Shown piece by piece: positions 42,959-51,911 of a stretch of DNA of 64,000 nt (its first letter is position 1; each line of letters opens with the position of its first letter). The DNA comes from Pseudotamlana agarivorans (GTDB lineage: Bacteria; Bacteroidota; Bacteroidia; Flavobacteriales; Flavobacteriaceae): NCBI RefSeq assembly GCF_001642835.1, contig NZ_LXEI01000014.1, forward strand, positions 1-64,000, read 5' to 3'. Below the pieces are notes generated by a model. It saw only the letters and a list, made by a program, of their open reading frames with translations. It did no database searches and was not told the origin of the DNA. The position numbers and the translations under genes are program-made.

Positions 42959-42961
42959 AAA

Positions 42962-42991
42962 AGCCCTGAAAATATTTTCAGGGCTTTTTTT
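42962..42991. terminator. Perfect-palindrome terminator (original tRNA-Phe terminator)
   Basis: AGCCCTGAAAAT followed by its exact complement ATTTTCAGGGCT (42962-42985), then TTTTTT. It lies 3 bp beyond attR, so before insertion it followed tRNA-Phe closely. It also lies 5 nt after the stop of the minus-strand GH25 gene, with A's on that side, and can serve both. Confidence 0.9.
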
Positions 42992-42995
42992 ATTT

Positions 42996-43955
42996 CTATT
43001 TAATTTTATATGGTTTCCAGTATTTCTTAGAGTGGTCTTGCTCGCCTAAGCACATACTTTTTAAATCATCCATACTAAGATTAAAACTATTACCATCGAC
43101 ATGCGTATCGATACCTGGAATTTTAACCGTTTCAGAAAACTGATGGAAGGTCCAGTTTACATCACTCACCCTACCTTTTCCTGAGTATGCTGCAATCCAT
43201 AAAGGATAATCTTCAATATACCCTTTTAAATGCGTATCATAAAAATGTTTCCCTGTATAAACTACAGGTTTGATACCGTACTTAGCTTCCGCCAAATGCA
43301 ACCAATTTAAAACACCTTCTCTCAATTTCTTATCACCAAACTTACTTCGCTCTTCGATGTCTAATATTGGTGGGAAATCACCATCTACTAAAGAAACCGT
43401 TTCTGCGAAATTTTGAAATTGCTCGGTAGAATCTTCATTCGGACGATAATAATGATAAGCTCCTCGAACAAAGTCATGCTCCTTAGCATCATCCCAGTTT
43501 TTGTGATAATGAGTATCCTTTCCATCCTTACCCATCGTTGAACGAATAAACACAAACTCTACAGGATGATCTGACCCTTTAACCTCATGCCATTTTATCT
43601 CACCTTGGTAGTGTGAAATATCAATTCCAAAAAGGTAGTGTGAATTTTCGTGACCGATATGCTCTAAACTCTCAATAGCCTCAATCTCTTCGGCAGTTCT
43701 CACAATTTGACCAGATTCATTCTGGCTATTTACCTCCAAAGCCGTAATACTCCCTATAATAATAGCTCCAATTAGAAGCGTAGAAAAGATTAAAGGAGAT
43801 GCTTTTTTTTCACGAATATGCCTTATTCCTCGTTTCTTTCCAGATTTTTGAGTCACCAAAAACAAGAAAAAAACAGTCATTAACACTATAAAAAACCACA
43901 TTAAAAATTTAACGGGATCTTCCACCCCAATTAAATCACCCATAAAAAGTTTCAT
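42996..43955 (-). CDS. Membrane-anchored GH25 muramidase (319 aa)
   Basis: Two N-terminal TM segments (~17-36 and ~53-70) are joined by a basic loop (KSGKKRGIRHIREKKAS). A GH25 lysozyme domain follows from ~105: YLFGIDISHYQGEIKWHEVK, FVFIRSTMGKDGKD, GAYHYYRPNEDSTEQFQNF, FPPILDIEE with the catalytic acidic pair, and PLWIAAYSGKG. It hydrolyses beta-1,4 links of peptidoglycan, probably for cell-wall turnover since it is membrane-bound and not phage-linked. It is the first core gene beyond the element. Confidence 0.9.
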   Translation of the reverse strand: MKLFMGDLIGVEDPVKFLMWFFIVLMTVFFLFLVTQKSGKKRGIRHIREKKASPLIFSTLLIGAIIIGSITALEVNSQNESGQIVRTAEEIEAIESLEHIGHENSHYLFGIDISHYQGEIKWHEVKGSDHPVEFVFIRSTMGKDGKDTHYHKNWDDAKEHDFVRGAYHYYRPNEDSTEQFQNFAETVSLVDGDFPPILDIEERSKFGDKKLREGVLNWLHLAEAKYGIKPVVYTGKHFYDTHLKGYIEDYPLWIAAYSGKGRVSDVNWTFHQFSETVKIPGIDTHVDGNSFNLSMDDLKSMCLGEQDHSKKYWKPYKIK

Positions 43956-44176
43956 CGTTTTATCATTTTACCTACTAACAAAATTAGTTTAAAGGCCCCT
44001 TTCTGATAACGACATACCGTGTCTTATTTGTTTTTAACCGTGTAAGATTATCATAACTAAATGTATAAATAAAAACATTTGAAAATGATAAAATTTTAAT
44101 GATTGATGAAAATATTTTCACCCCTAAAACAAGTGATTATTTCCTGGGTTTTCACTGGGTTTCAGACAAAAAAAAA

Positions 44177-44212
44177 AGACCCCGGCTTTAAAGAATTTAG
44201 CCAAGGTCTTTT
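44177..44212 (-). terminator. Second terminator downstream of the DUF2383 gene
   Basis: AAGACC...GGTCTT with inner GGCT...AGCC; on the minus strand it is followed by an uninterrupted T run from position 44176 leftwards. Confidence 0.65.
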
Positions 44213-44298
44213 CATACTAACCAACCGATTCAAAGATAAAACTCTTATACAGTACTGATGTTCTCAATACATTTTATAATGAACTGTTTTAAACAAAA

Positions 44299-44328
44299 AA
44301 GAGCTGCCGATAAATTCGACAGCTCTTA
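44299..44328 (-). terminator. Terminator of the DUF2383 gene
   Basis: Minus strand AAGAGCTGTCG pairs with CGGCAGCTCTT (one G-T pair) and is followed by TTTTTTG, 33 nt after the stop codon. Confidence 0.85.
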
Positions 44329-44360
44329 AAATTAGTTTTCGGAACTAATAAGCTAAAAGA

Positions 44361-44810
44361 TTACCTCAAATCTTCTAGTGTTTTGATGTTTGACAAATCG
44401 TTTTCAATTTGTTTCTTTTGATTTAACAGAAGTGATTTTGTGCTAGACGGTATAGACATATCGTTAAGCGCTTCCTGATATTCCTCAACCGCCGCACGTT
44501 CTCCTCGAATAGCTTCTTCTAGCATGGCTTCTTCACTATCCAGACTAAGAAAATCTTTTATATCCATCCAAACACGGTGTGCGGTTCCTGTAACACTACC
44601 GCCTTTATCGACATCGCCACCGTAGGATTTGATTTCGGTTTTTAAAGCGTGCCCGAAACTATAGCGTTCATCAGATTTTTTCGTGAAATAATTTTTTAAT
44701 GCTGGGTTTTCAACATTTTCTGCAGCTGTTTTAAAACCTTTTTCAGCATCATAAGTTTTCTCTAATAAATCATTTAGCTTATCGCTAACTTTTTCTGTGT
44801 AAGTGCTCAT
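44361..44810 (-). CDS. DUF2383 ferritin-like four-helix protein (149 aa)
   Basis: Helical bundle of the PA2169/DUF2383 family: EKVSDKLNDLLEKTYDAEKG, ENPALKNYFTKKSDERYSFG, SEEAMLEEAIRGERAAVEEY and QKKQIENDLSNIKTLEDL. Glu and His residues are placed as in ferritin-like folds, though metal binding is unproven. The family is usually stress-induced. It neighbours hemerythrin, YtxH and holin-X genes in the same direction, as in many flavobacterial stress clusters. Confidence 0.88.
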   Translation of the reverse strand: MSTYTEKVSDKLNDLLEKTYDAEKGFKTAAENVENPALKNYFTKKSDERYSFGHALKTEIKSYGGDVDKGGSVTGTAHRVWMDIKDFLSLDSEEAMLEEAIRGERAAVEEYQEALNDMSIPSSTKSLLLNQKKQIENDLSNIKTLEDLR

Positions 44811-44950
44811 AATAATTTTGATTTTAGTTTAATTTTTTCTCTTTTAGGCTTAAACACATCATGTTATTCACCTGTCACATATCAAAATTAAACCATAGAA
44901 AATCAACCCATTAACCCAATAAAACGAACTATTAATCCTTTTAAATAAAA

Positions 44951-44987
44951 AAAGACTTTCTAAAACTAAACGTTCTAGACAGTCTTC
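44951..44987 (-). terminator. Terminator of the hemerythrin gene
   Basis: On the minus strand AAGACT-G-TCTA pairs with TAGA-A-AGTCTT, followed by TTTTTTTA, about 28 nt after the stop. Confidence 0.75.
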
Positions 44988-45014
44988 AATATTTTTGATC
45001 TAATTCGGGAAACT

Positions 45015-45452
45015 TTAAACATTTTCAGCCATATAGGCTTGGTAATCTTTTGCCAGCTCTGTTTTTTGTTTTTCTGTAAACACCTTTCCTGCTAATTGAA
45101 AAAAAGCATGCTCTTCATCTTCTAAATGGTGTTCCACTTTATGCTTTAAGTCTTTTGCTATTTTTAACCAAGCTGACGACGTATAGTCTGTTTCCTCTAA
45201 AGCTTCAATTAACTCATCAATTTCATGATGTTCTGCAATACCGTGTCTGGCTTTTTCTTGCATTTTATCGCTACTAATTAAAGGCTTGTAGAAGTGACGT
45301 TCTTCCGCATTGGCATGCATATCCAATTCGTGTTTCAACTGTTTAAATATCACATCTCTTGACTCGGTGTCGCCAGAGGTGGCCACCAAACGCTCCAATA
45401 AATTTCGTTGGGTATCGTGGTCTTTTCTTAAGGCTTCAAATATGGTTGTCAT
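45015..45452 (-). CDS. Hemerythrin-domain protein (145 aa)
   Basis: HHE cation-binding motifs: RKDHDTQRNLLERL (H12), ELDMHANAEERHFYKPL, GIAEHHEIDELIEAL and LKHKVEHHLEDEEHAFFQLA. These supply the His/Glu ligands of a di-iron site. Members sense or buffer O2, NO or iron in the cytoplasm. It lies 204 bp from the DUF2383 gene with its own terminator. Confidence 0.92.
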   Translation of the reverse strand: MTTIFEALRKDHDTQRNLLERLVATSGDTESRDVIFKQLKHELDMHANAEERHFYKPLISSDKMQEKARHGIAEHHEIDELIEALEETDYTSSAWLKIAKDLKHKVEHHLEDEEHAFFQLAGKVFTEKQKTELAKDYQAYMAENV

Positions 45453-45523
45453 GTTTTTAAGTTTTAATGGATTGAAGAAGTTTTTATTATTTCAGAGGAA
45501 ATTACAGAGTTACCTAGAAAGCT

Positions 45524-45727
45524 TTACCTATTCATTATTTTTTTAAATAAAAGCACGAGTCCATACTGACCTCCTAAACGAAGTGCCGTATGCAACCAGT
45601 GTTCTAATTTAAAATCTTCTTTATAGTCTTCCTTTAAGCCTTTAATTTCCTCCCATGCAATAGCCCGTTGTAATTTTAAAATTTTCAACTCCTGATCTAC
45701 ATGTTTCATATCCTTATATCGTCTCAT
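45524..45727 (-). CDS. Small helical protein of the YtxH/holin-X cluster (67 aa)
   Basis: Helical N-terminal part (DMKHVDQELKILKLQRAIAW) and a C-terminal hydrophobic segment (TALRLGGQYGLVLLFKKIMN). No named family recognised. It follows the holin-X gene by 53 bp in the same direction, the order seen in flavobacterial stress clusters, and could associate with the membrane through its C-terminus. Start may be M1 or M7. Confidence 0.65.
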   Translation of the reverse strand: MRRYKDMKHVDQELKILKLQRAIAWEEIKGLKEDYKEDFKLEHWLHTALRLGGQYGLVLLFKKIMNR

Positions 45728-45780
45728 TTATAAAGGTTTAAAAGATTAGCTAATTTTAGTGTCTAGTATTTAATCGAAGG

Positions 45781-46128
45781 TTAATCAAAGAAAAACTCCG
45801 ATAATTTGCGAACTACCAAGTGATTGATGACCCGTCGAAATAGAAAAGCTAGGATTGATAAAACCATAAAACCCAAGGCTACAATAATGAATCCCAAGGG
45901 ATAACTCTCGATAACCTCACCGATATACAAGGCCAAACTTACGGCGCTAAGTATTGCAAAAATCCCACATAAACACCCAATAAAAAGCACTTTAAGCATC
46001 AGACTAACTGACATAGAAAAATGCTTAAAAACTTTTAATCGATAGTATTTGTATGAGGATTCCGCATAACGTTCCCCCAAGTTCACAGCCTTATTATTAG
46101 TTTCATTTATAGCGTCTATCAATCCCAT
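45781..46128 (-). CDS. Phage-holin-superfamily (holin-X/DUF1469-like) membrane protein (115 aa)
   Basis: Soluble helix (~5-35, NETNNKAVNLGERYAESSYK) followed by two long TM segments (~40-65 LMLKVLFIGCLCGIFAILSA, ~72-95 YPLGFIIVALGFMVLSILAF) and a basic end. Despite the name, no phage genes are near. In Bacteroidota this family travels with YtxH proteins. 6 nt separate it from the YtxH gene. Confidence 0.8.
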   Translation of the reverse strand: MGLIDAINETNNKAVNLGERYAESSYKYYRLKVFKHFSMSVSLMLKVLFIGCLCGIFAILSAVSLALYIGEVIESYPLGFIIVALGFMVLSILAFLFRRVINHLVVRKLSEFFFD

Positions 46129-46134
46129 AATATA

Positions 46135-46506
46135 TTATGATGTTTTTTGCAACTTTTTATTTTTAGCTTTTAACTCTGTAAGTTTCTTTTCCAAAGTGCC
46201 TATTACATCATCGGCTTTATGAGTTACATCTGAAACAATAGCATCAACCTGCTCCTCTAAAGTCTGTTTTTTAGCCGATGTATTAGTCAGAACACGGTCT
46301 TTTAAATCTACCGTTGTTTTAGCAATAACATCTTTCGCTGCGGCCAATTCGGCTTCAAGTTTAGTTTTTGCAGTAACAGCTTCGTCAGCTATCATTTGTC
46401 TTGTTTTACTTCCTTTATCTGGCGCAAACAACACACCTACAGCTGCTCCTACTAAGGTTCCTGCAATAATTCCTAATGCTGTACTCTCATTATTATTCAT
46501 ATTCAT
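46135..46506 (-). CDS. YtxH-domain protein (123 aa)
   Basis: Glycine-rich hydrophobic N-terminus [20 protein letters not shown] followed by [13 protein letters not shown], the YtxH signature, then a long amphipathic/coiled-coil helix ([20 protein letters not shown] ... [17 protein letters not shown]). Probably anchored in the membrane and produced under stress. First gene of the YtxH/holin-X/67-aa operon. TAAATTTG at 46541-46548 on the minus strand could be its -7 element. Confidence 0.85.
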   Translation of the reverse strand: MNMNNNESTALGIIAGTLVGAAVGVLFAPDKGSKTRQMIADEAVTAKTKLEAELAAAKDVIAKTTVDLKDRVLTNTSAKKQTLEEQVDAIVSDVTHKADDVIGTLEKKLTELKAKNKKLQKTS

Positions 46507-46540
46507 AAAATTTAAAGGTTAATATTAATTGTTACTATCA

Positions 46541-46548
46541 CAAATTTA
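46541..46548 (-). promoter_or_regulatory. Putative -7 element of the YtxH operon
   Basis: TAAATTTG on the minus strand fits TAnnTTTG, 35 nt upstream of the YtxH start. No well-spaced -33 TTG is seen. Confidence 0.35.
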
Positions 46549-46697
46549 AAGACATCGCTAAAGCTTTATTAACGCAATTCAATAGAATATGAGCTGCTTT
46601 GAAAACATTTAAAATCGTTCACTTTTTTAATTATAACGTTAAACTCCACCCTTATAAATACCTATATTTAGACTTCAATTTTGAAAAGGAATTCCAG

Positions 46698-48059
46698 ATG
46701 AAAAAAGCCATTACAACAACAAACCCCTATACCAACGATATTATAAAGTCTTACGATTATTTCTCTGAGCAAACCATAGCAGACATTTTAGAACAAGCTC
46801 AAGAAAGGTTTCATAAATGGAAAACCGTAAAGCTTTCTAAAAAAGCCCGTTTATTAAATAAAGTGGCCGACAATTTATGGGAGCATCGTGATAAGTACGC
46901 CAAACTGATTACTACAGAAATGGGCAAACCTATTAAGGAGAGTCATTCTGAAATTGAAAAATGCATTTTATTATGTGAATTCTACGCTAAAAACGCTGAA
47001 GATTTATTAGCCGACGAGCTTATTGAAACTGAAGCTCAAGAGAGTTTTGTATCTTACGACCCCTTAGGTGTTATTTTAGGCGTAATGCCATGGAATTACC
47101 CTTTTTGGCAAGCCTTTCGTTTTGCCCTTCCAACCCTAACAGCTGGAAACACCGCCATTTTAAAACACGCTTCTAATGTTACCGGTTGCGCCTTAGTTAT
47201 TCAAGATATTTTTGAAGAAGCAGGCTATCCTAAAGGCTGTTTCACTACAGTTTTAGCCAATCACGATACGATTGAAAACCTTATTAAAAATGACATTATA
47301 AAAGCCGTCTCGCTAACTGGAAGTGAAGCTGCTGGTCGAAAAATTGCCGAAATCGCTGGTTCACAACTCAAAAAACTCGTTTTAGAGTTAGGCGGAAATA
47401 ATGCCTGCGTGGTTTTAAATGACGCCGATTTAGACAAACACTTAGACACCATGGTCAATGCCCGTATGCAAAATGCAGGGCAAAGCTGCATAGCAGCGAA
47501 ACGATTTATTGTTGAAAGTGGTATTTACGATGATTTTATTGAAAAGTTCACAGCAAAAATTAAAACCATAAAACATGGCGATCCGCTGTTAGACACAACG
47601 CAAATAAGCACTTTAGCTAAAGTTGATTTTGCCGACACACTTGAAGACCAAATAAAAAGATCGGTTGAAAAGGGCGCCAAAGTTTATTTTGGAAACCATA
47701 GAAATGGCGCTTATTACCAACCTACCATAATTACAGAAGTCACCGCAGATATGCCTGTTTTTAAGGAAGAGACTTTTGGCCCTGTAGCTGCTGTTATTAA
47801 AGTTGACAACCAAGAAGCAGCTTACGAGATGGTTAGTGACACCAGTTTTGGCTTAGGCACAATGATTTTTACCGAAAATATAGAGGATGCTAAGAAAAAC
47901 ATCATCCATATTGAAGATGGAGCCTTTTTTATCAATGAAATGGTTAAATCGGACCCGCGATTGCCTTTTGGTGGCACTAAAAATTCTGGTTACGGACGCG
48001 AACTTTCAAAAGAAGGCCTTTTGGCATTTACCAACAAAAAAACAGTATACATTAAATAA
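46698..48059 (+). CDS. NAD(P)-dependent succinate-semialdehyde dehydrogenase family (453 aa)
   Basis: The start is set at ATG 46698 (MKKAITTTNPYTNDI); the frame opens earlier at a TTG with an unlikely sequence. Aldehyde dehydrogenase motifs: GVILGVMPWNYPFWQAFR, AILKHASNVTGCAL, VSLTGSEAAGRKIAEIAGSQ, catalytic Glu in LVLELGGNNACVVL and catalytic Cys in QNAGQSCIAAKRFI. ETFGPVAAVIKV and LPFGGTKNSGYGREL are also typical. Oxidises succinate semialdehyde or a similar aldehyde in the cytoplasm. The GH3-family gene follows after 25 nt. Confidence 0.92.
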   Translation: MKKAITTTNPYTNDIIKSYDYFSEQTIADILEQAQERFHKWKTVKLSKKARLLNKVADNLWEHRDKYAKLITTEMGKPIKESHSEIEKCILLCEFYAKNAEDLLADELIETEAQESFVSYDPLGVILGVMPWNYPFWQAFRFALPTLTAGNTAILKHASNVTGCALVIQDIFEEAGYPKGCFTTVLANHDTIENLIKNDIIKAVSLTGSEAAGRKIAEIAGSQLKKLVLELGGNNACVVLNDADLDKHLDTMVNARMQNAGQSCIAAKRFIVESGIYDDFIEKFTAKIKTIKHGDPLLDTTQISTLAKVDFADTLEDQIKRSVEKGAKVYFGNHRNGAYYQPTIITEVTADMPVFKEETFGPVAAVIKVDNQEAAYEMVSDTSFGLGTMIFTENIEDAKKNIIHIEDGAFFINEMVKSDPRLPFGGTKNSGYGRELSKEGLLAFTNKKTVYIK

Positions 48060-48084
48060 TAAGCTAATCTTAAAAGAAAACAAC

Positions 48085-49608
48085 ATGGCTATTATAGGTA
48101 ATATTATTAAAGGGGTTATCAATTTAAAAGAAGCGATAACTTTTGAAACCAATGCTGTTGAAGAACAACAAAAAGTACTCAAAGATTTACTTGAAAAAGC
48201 TAAAAACACAGCCTTTGGTAAACACTATAAATTTCAAGATATTCTGGACAGTGAAAATCCTGAACAGGCCTTTTCTGAAAATATTCCCTTTCACGATTAT
48301 AATAAAATGAGTGAAGAGTGGTGGCATAAACTCGTAGAAGGCGAAAGTGATATTACCTGGCCAGGAAAACCAGATTATTTCGCGTTAAGCTCAGGAACTA
48401 CAGGAAAAACAAGCAAACGCATTCCTGTAACCGACGATATGATTGAAGCCATACAACAAGCCGGAATCAAACAGGTTTTTGCGCTTAGTAATTTTGATTT
48501 GCCCGCCGAGTTTTTTGAAAAAGAAATTATGATGCTGGGTAGCTCTACCGATTTAAATCAGAACAAGGAACACCTGGAAGGTGAAATTAGCGGTATTAGC
48601 GCAAGCAGAATTCCCGATTGGTTTAGAGGTTACTACAAACCTGGAGAAAAAATTGCAAAAATAGACGACTGGGATGAACGGGTTAGCCATATTGCCAAAA
48701 ATGCTAAAAACTGGGATATTGGCGCTTTAAGCGGAATTCCTTCATGGCTAGAGCTCATGTTATCAGAGGTTATTAAATACCATAACGCTAAGACCATTCA
48801 CGATGTCTGGCCAAACTTACAGGTTTATACTTCGGGTGGCGTTGCTTTCGGGCCTTATGAAAAAAGTTTTAATGCCTTGTTAGAAAAACCCATTACTGTT
48901 ATTGATACCTATTTAGCTTCTGAAGGTTTTATTGCCTATCAAGAACGTCCAGACACTAAGGCAATGAAACTTATTGTTGACAACGGCATTTACTTCGAGT
49001 TTGTACCATTCAAACCAGAGTACGTGAACCAAGATGGTTCTATTAAAGAAAGTGCCCCTTGTTTAAGTATTGCCGATGTTGAGTTAGATCAAGATTATGT
49101 GCTCATTATATCTACAGTAAGTGGTGCTTGGCGCTATTTAATTGGCGACACCATAGCATTTACGAATCTTGAAAAACACGAAATTGTTATCACGGGACGC
49201 ACAAAATTCTTCCTGAATACCGTGGGATCTCAGCTTTCTGTAAACAAAATGGATGATGCGGTGCAATATTTGGAAGAAAAGTTGGATGTAAAAATTCCAG
49301 AATACACCCTAGCGGCTAAACGTATTAATGATGAATTTTATCACTGCTGGTATTTGGGTTCTGAAATGGACAATCCCGATACCGAACAAATCGCTAAATA
49401 CCTAGATGACTTTCTTGCGGAAGCCAATAAGAATTATAAAGTTGCTCGATCTAAAGCTCTAAAAGGTGTTAAAGTGACTGTTGTAAAGCCAGCTGTTTTT
49501 CACGAGTGGAGTGGTTCTAACAAGAAAAAAGGTGGACAAGTAAAAATGGAGCGCGTAATGAATGAAGAAAAATTTGAAGCATGGGAAGACTTTGCAAAAG
49601 GCCATTAA
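48085..49608 (+). CDS. GH3-family acyl-adenylate enzyme (507 aa)
   Basis: The start is ATG 48085 (MAIIGNIIKGVINLKEA), 25 nt after the dehydrogenase; the longer frame overlaps that gene. The ANL-superfamily phosphate loop is YFALSSGTTGKTSKRIPVTD (~100), with further motifs YTSGGVAFGPYEKSFNALL, IDTYLASEGFIAYQ and WRYLIGDTIAFTN ... ITGRTKFFLNTVGSQLSV. Plant GH3 proteins join amino acids to auxin or jasmonate; bacterial homologues have unknown acyl substrates. The C-terminal AMP-swing domain includes WSGSNKKKGGQVKMERVM. Confidence 0.88.
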   Translation: MAIIGNIIKGVINLKEAITFETNAVEEQQKVLKDLLEKAKNTAFGKHYKFQDILDSENPEQAFSENIPFHDYNKMSEEWWHKLVEGESDITWPGKPDYFALSSGTTGKTSKRIPVTDDMIEAIQQAGIKQVFALSNFDLPAEFFEKEIMMLGSSTDLNQNKEHLEGEISGISASRIPDWFRGYYKPGEKIAKIDDWDERVSHIAKNAKNWDIGALSGIPSWLELMLSEVIKYHNAKTIHDVWPNLQVYTSGGVAFGPYEKSFNALLEKPITVIDTYLASEGFIAYQERPDTKAMKLIVDNGIYFEFVPFKPEYVNQDGSIKESAPCLSIADVELDQDYVLIISTVSGAWRYLIGDTIAFTNLEKHEIVITGRTKFFLNTVGSQLSVNKMDDAVQYLEEKLDVKIPEYTLAAKRINDEFYHCWYLGSEMDNPDTEQIAKYLDDFLAEANKNYKVARSKALKGVKVTVVKPAVFHEWSGSNKKKGGQVKMERVMNEEKFEAWEDFAKGH

Positions 49609-50324
49609 CTGGCCTCTTGTTCTGTTTCTTCCTTTTCTTTGGTTTTTTCTTCAACCATTTCCATGATTTCTTCGGGTGAGAGGTAATATTTCTTAATTCT
49701 TAGTTTATAAGTATTATCGATATCTGCATGGTTTAAAATGAAGTTTTTTGTAGCCACAATATAATCGGCCATACCATGTGAAACAGCAAAGGTATCGGCC
49801 GCGCGCTCGGCTTCAACAATGTGCTTATCAGACAATAAATAATTTACACCAAACCACATGAGTTGGGAATTACTCATATTCTGATAATCCATAATATGCC
49901 CCAATTCATGACCTATCCAACCCACCATAACGTCTTCAGGAATGTCTTCAGTTTTAAACTCGCGATCGGCAATCTTTATTCTTTCACTAATTCGTACTAA
50001 GTAAGAACGGTTTTTTCTACTTTTAAAAAAGCTACCAAACACCGGCTGAGCCTGCATGGTCGATTTTTTAATATTTTTTTTGAACTTAAACGTGATGGCA
50101 ACATCACTGAGTTCTGGATAAAAAGACAAAGCTTTACTAACTTCTTTGGCAATACTATTTGGTATGGTGTGTTTAAGGTTTTGAGACATAGAACGGGTTA
50201 CTGTACAGGTAAGAATGATAAAAATTAATAATGATTTCAGCTTGAGGTGAATTCCACTAAAACACACAGACCTGATGCCTGAAGTTTTATAAGTTTGAGA
50301 GAAGTCGCGCAATAGGTGAATCAT
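49605..50324 (-). CDS. HELGH-type membrane-linked metallopeptidase (239 aa)
   Basis: Zinc motif VGWIGHELGHIMDYQ (HExxH) with downstream EAERAADTFAVSHG supplying a likely third ligand, as in M48-like peptidases. An N-terminal hydrophobic segment (LKSLLIFIILTCTVTRSMS) exports or anchors it. The frame extends to 50525 but overlaps the copper-protein gene; ATG 50324 (MIHLLRDFSQTYKTSG) is preferred and 50372 is possible. The 3' end overlaps the converging GH3 gene by 4 nt. The C-terminus is a charged EEKTKEKEETEQEAS tail. Substrate unknown. Confidence 0.75.
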   Translation of the reverse strand: MIHLLRDFSQTYKTSGIRSVCFSGIHLKLKSLLIFIILTCTVTRSMSQNLKHTIPNSIAKEVSKALSFYPELSDVAITFKFKKNIKKSTMQAQPVFGSFFKSRKNRSYLVRISERIKIADREFKTEDIPEDVMVGWIGHELGHIMDYQNMSNSQLMWFGVNYLLSDKHIVEAERAADTFAVSHGMADYIVATKNFILNHADIDNTYKLRIKKYYLSPEEIMEMVEEKTKEKEETEQEAS

Positions 50325-50382
50325 TTCTAAATTAAAAAAAGATAATAATGTAACTGATATAAATCTAATCATATTTAAGTAA

Positions 50383-50700
50383 TTATACCATATGCACTCT
50401 ACATTCTTGTGCACATTTAACACAAGCCTCAGCACATTTTTGACAATGCTCATGCTCGTGTTGAGCGCATTGCTCGGCACACCATTCGCATACCTCCGCA
50501 CATAAGCGGCTATATTTCTTAACAAATACCGAATCTGAAATCATAAATTTTATACAAACCATACAGGCTTCAATGCAAAGCATACAACAGGTTGGACAAT
50601 CATTATCACTTGCTTTACCCATCATTTCCGAAAGGCATTTTTGACACTCGATTAAGCATGCTTGGCAAGCTTCAATACAATTTTCATAGCTACGTACCAT
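50383..50700 (-). CDS. Four-helix-bundle copper-binding protein (Csp-like, 105 aa)
   Basis: Rich in Cys arranged along helices: ENCIEACQACLIECQKCLSE, CPTCCMLCIEACMVCIKFM, LCAEVCEWCAEQCAQHEHEH and CQKCAEACVKCAQECRVHMV. This is the DUF326 / copper-storage (Csp) pattern, able to bind many Cu(I) ions inside the bundle. No signal peptide, so probably the cytosolic Csp3-like type. It lies just upstream of the metallopeptidase gene on the same strand. Confidence 0.92.
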   Translation of the reverse strand: MVRSYENCIEACQACLIECQKCLSEMMGKASDNDCPTCCMLCIEACMVCIKFMISDSVFVKKYSRLCAEVCEWCAEQCAQHEHEHCQKCAEACVKCAQECRVHMV

Positions 50701-50975
50701 AATTTCTAAGGTTTAAATTCATACTCTAGTAATTGACTCTTTCTTTTTAAACTTTCGATTAAAGAGCCTGTTTAAATCTAAACCTTTCAGGCAAAGCACC
50801 TTTGCTCTAAAACACAAATAATTAACGACATCAAACTCATTTTTAACACTTTACAATACCGCCGCGTTTGAGTTAAGGATCTTTTTATAAGCGCTAAAGG
50901 AAAGCACTCTAAAATTGTAATTTACACTTACATCAAAGTGATGTCATTTGATTAATAACTTAAAAACCTAAAATC

Positions 50976-51119
50976 ATGGGAGATATAAAAGACAAAAAGA
51001 AATTTAAAAGTAAAATAGAGCAAAAACATCCTACCAACCCTAATGGTAATACCGATATAAAAAACAACACTTTTGATATTAATAAGAAAACCATTAAGGA
51101 ACAACAAAATAAAAAGTAG
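50976..51119 (+). CDS. Small charged hypothetical protein (47 aa)
   Basis: A short reading frame beginning MGDIKDKKKFKSKIEQKHPT and ending KKTIKEQQNKK. It is highly basic and probably disordered (NPNGNTDIKNN). It is preceded by an AT-rich leader and stops 42 nt before the palindromic repeat. Family unknown; small stress-related proteins of this type occur in flavobacteria. 50701-50975 shows no other gene. Confidence 0.5.
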   Translation: MGDIKDKKKFKSKIEQKHPTNPNGNTDIKNNTFDINKKTIKEQQNKK

Positions 51120-51155
51120 CCAATAATCTTAAGGCCGTCTAGGACACCTAATTAA

Positions 51156-51243
51156 TTAGTTGTCAAGTTGAGCTTGTTGAAACCTTCCATGGCATGTTGC
51201 CTATAAAGAAGTTTCACCAAGCTCAATATGGCATCTAAACTAA
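51156..51243. repeat. Dispersed palindromic repeat, copy 2
   Basis: TTGAGCTTGTTGAAAC (51168-51183) and GTTTCACCAAGCTCAA (51211-51226) are inverted arms, extended by TGTCA/TGGCA and an outer TTAGTT/AACTAA. It shares GTTGAGCTTGT.GAAAC with the 13567-13700 palindrome, with more mismatches. It lies between the 47-aa gene and the peroxiredoxin-like gene. Confidence 0.7.
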
Positions 51244-51297
51244 TATTCCAGACAGCCATATCCTGAGCACCATTATAAATCACAAAAAAAAATTGAT

Positions 51298-51807
51298 ATG
51301 ATAATTCCAAAAACAGAAGTACCAGAATTAAGTTTACCTCTAACCAATGGATCCTCATGGGATTTAAAATCTGAAAAAAGTGAAAACTTCACCATTTTAG
51401 TTTTTTATAGAGGTCTACACTGCCCCGTTTGTAAAATACAACTTAAGGCTTTAGAAGAAGATTATGAAAAATTTAGCGATCGAGGTGTAAACCTGATAGC
51501 TGTGAGTTGCGATAGTGAAAAACGCGCTAAAAAAGCAGCCGAAGAATGGGGGCTTTCAAAGTTACGTATTGCATATAACCTACCCATTAAGAAGGCAAGG
51601 TCATGGGATTTATTTATTTCTGAAGCCATTTCAGATAAAGAACCAGAGCAGTTTTCTGAGCCAGGATTATTTATAATTCGCCCAGATTTCACGTTATATG
51701 CGAGTTCTATTCAAACCATGCCCTTCGCCAGACCGCAATGGAACGATATTTTAAAAGCCATTGATTTTGTTACCGAAAATGACTACCCAGCAAGAGGAGG
51801 AAAATAA
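51298..51807 (+). CDS. Peroxiredoxin-like (AhpC/TSA) protein (169 aa)
   Basis: Thioredoxin-fold with FTILVFYRGLHCPVCKIQLK (CPVC at ~43-46, where peroxiredoxins have the peroxidatic Cys), GVNLIAVSCDSEKRAKKAAE, and GLFIIRPDFTLYASSIQTMP. The CxxC pattern is that of the peroxiredoxin-like family (AhpC/TSA-2), which may reduce peroxides or disulfides. No signal peptide. The next gene also has a thioredoxin-like fold. Confidence 0.9.
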   Translation: MIIPKTEVPELSLPLTNGSSWDLKSEKSENFTILVFYRGLHCPVCKIQLKALEEDYEKFSDRGVNLIAVSCDSEKRAKKAAEEWGLSKLRIAYNLPIKKARSWDLFISEAISDKEPEQFSEPGLFIIRPDFTLYASSIQTMPFARPQWNDILKAIDFVTENDYPARGGK

Positions 51808-51911
51808 AATGGGTCCTGATGCATTAGTGCTGTCGCTTTAAAAATGGAAACAAAAGCACTAAAAACCTAGCCACTTTTAGTAATACAAATCTGAAACTTA
51901 AAATAAAAATC

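Larger units (their letters stand above)
43956..44360. other. Intergenic region with two minus-strand terminators
   Basis: No gene seen. It contains a hairpin at 44177-44212 (AAGACC/GGTCTT and GGCT/AGCC, with an 11-T run on the minus strand) and the terminator at 44299-44328. A TAATTTTG (-7-like, minus strand, 43979-43986) may belong to the GH25 promoter. Confidence 0.5.

Noticed and set aside
45781-46128. Holin as sign of phage
   Set aside because: The holin-X family protein is embedded in a typical flavobacterial stress cluster with YtxH, hemerythrin and DUF2383 genes and has no endolysin or phage neighbours.
46599-46697. Upstream TTG-initiated extension of the aldehyde dehydrogenase
   Set aside because: The sequence is unlike the family N-terminus; the ATG at 46698 gives the expected start.
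50373-50525. Long N-terminus of the HELGH peptidase
   Set aside because: It overlaps the copper-binding protein gene on the same strand in another frame and lacks protein-like character.
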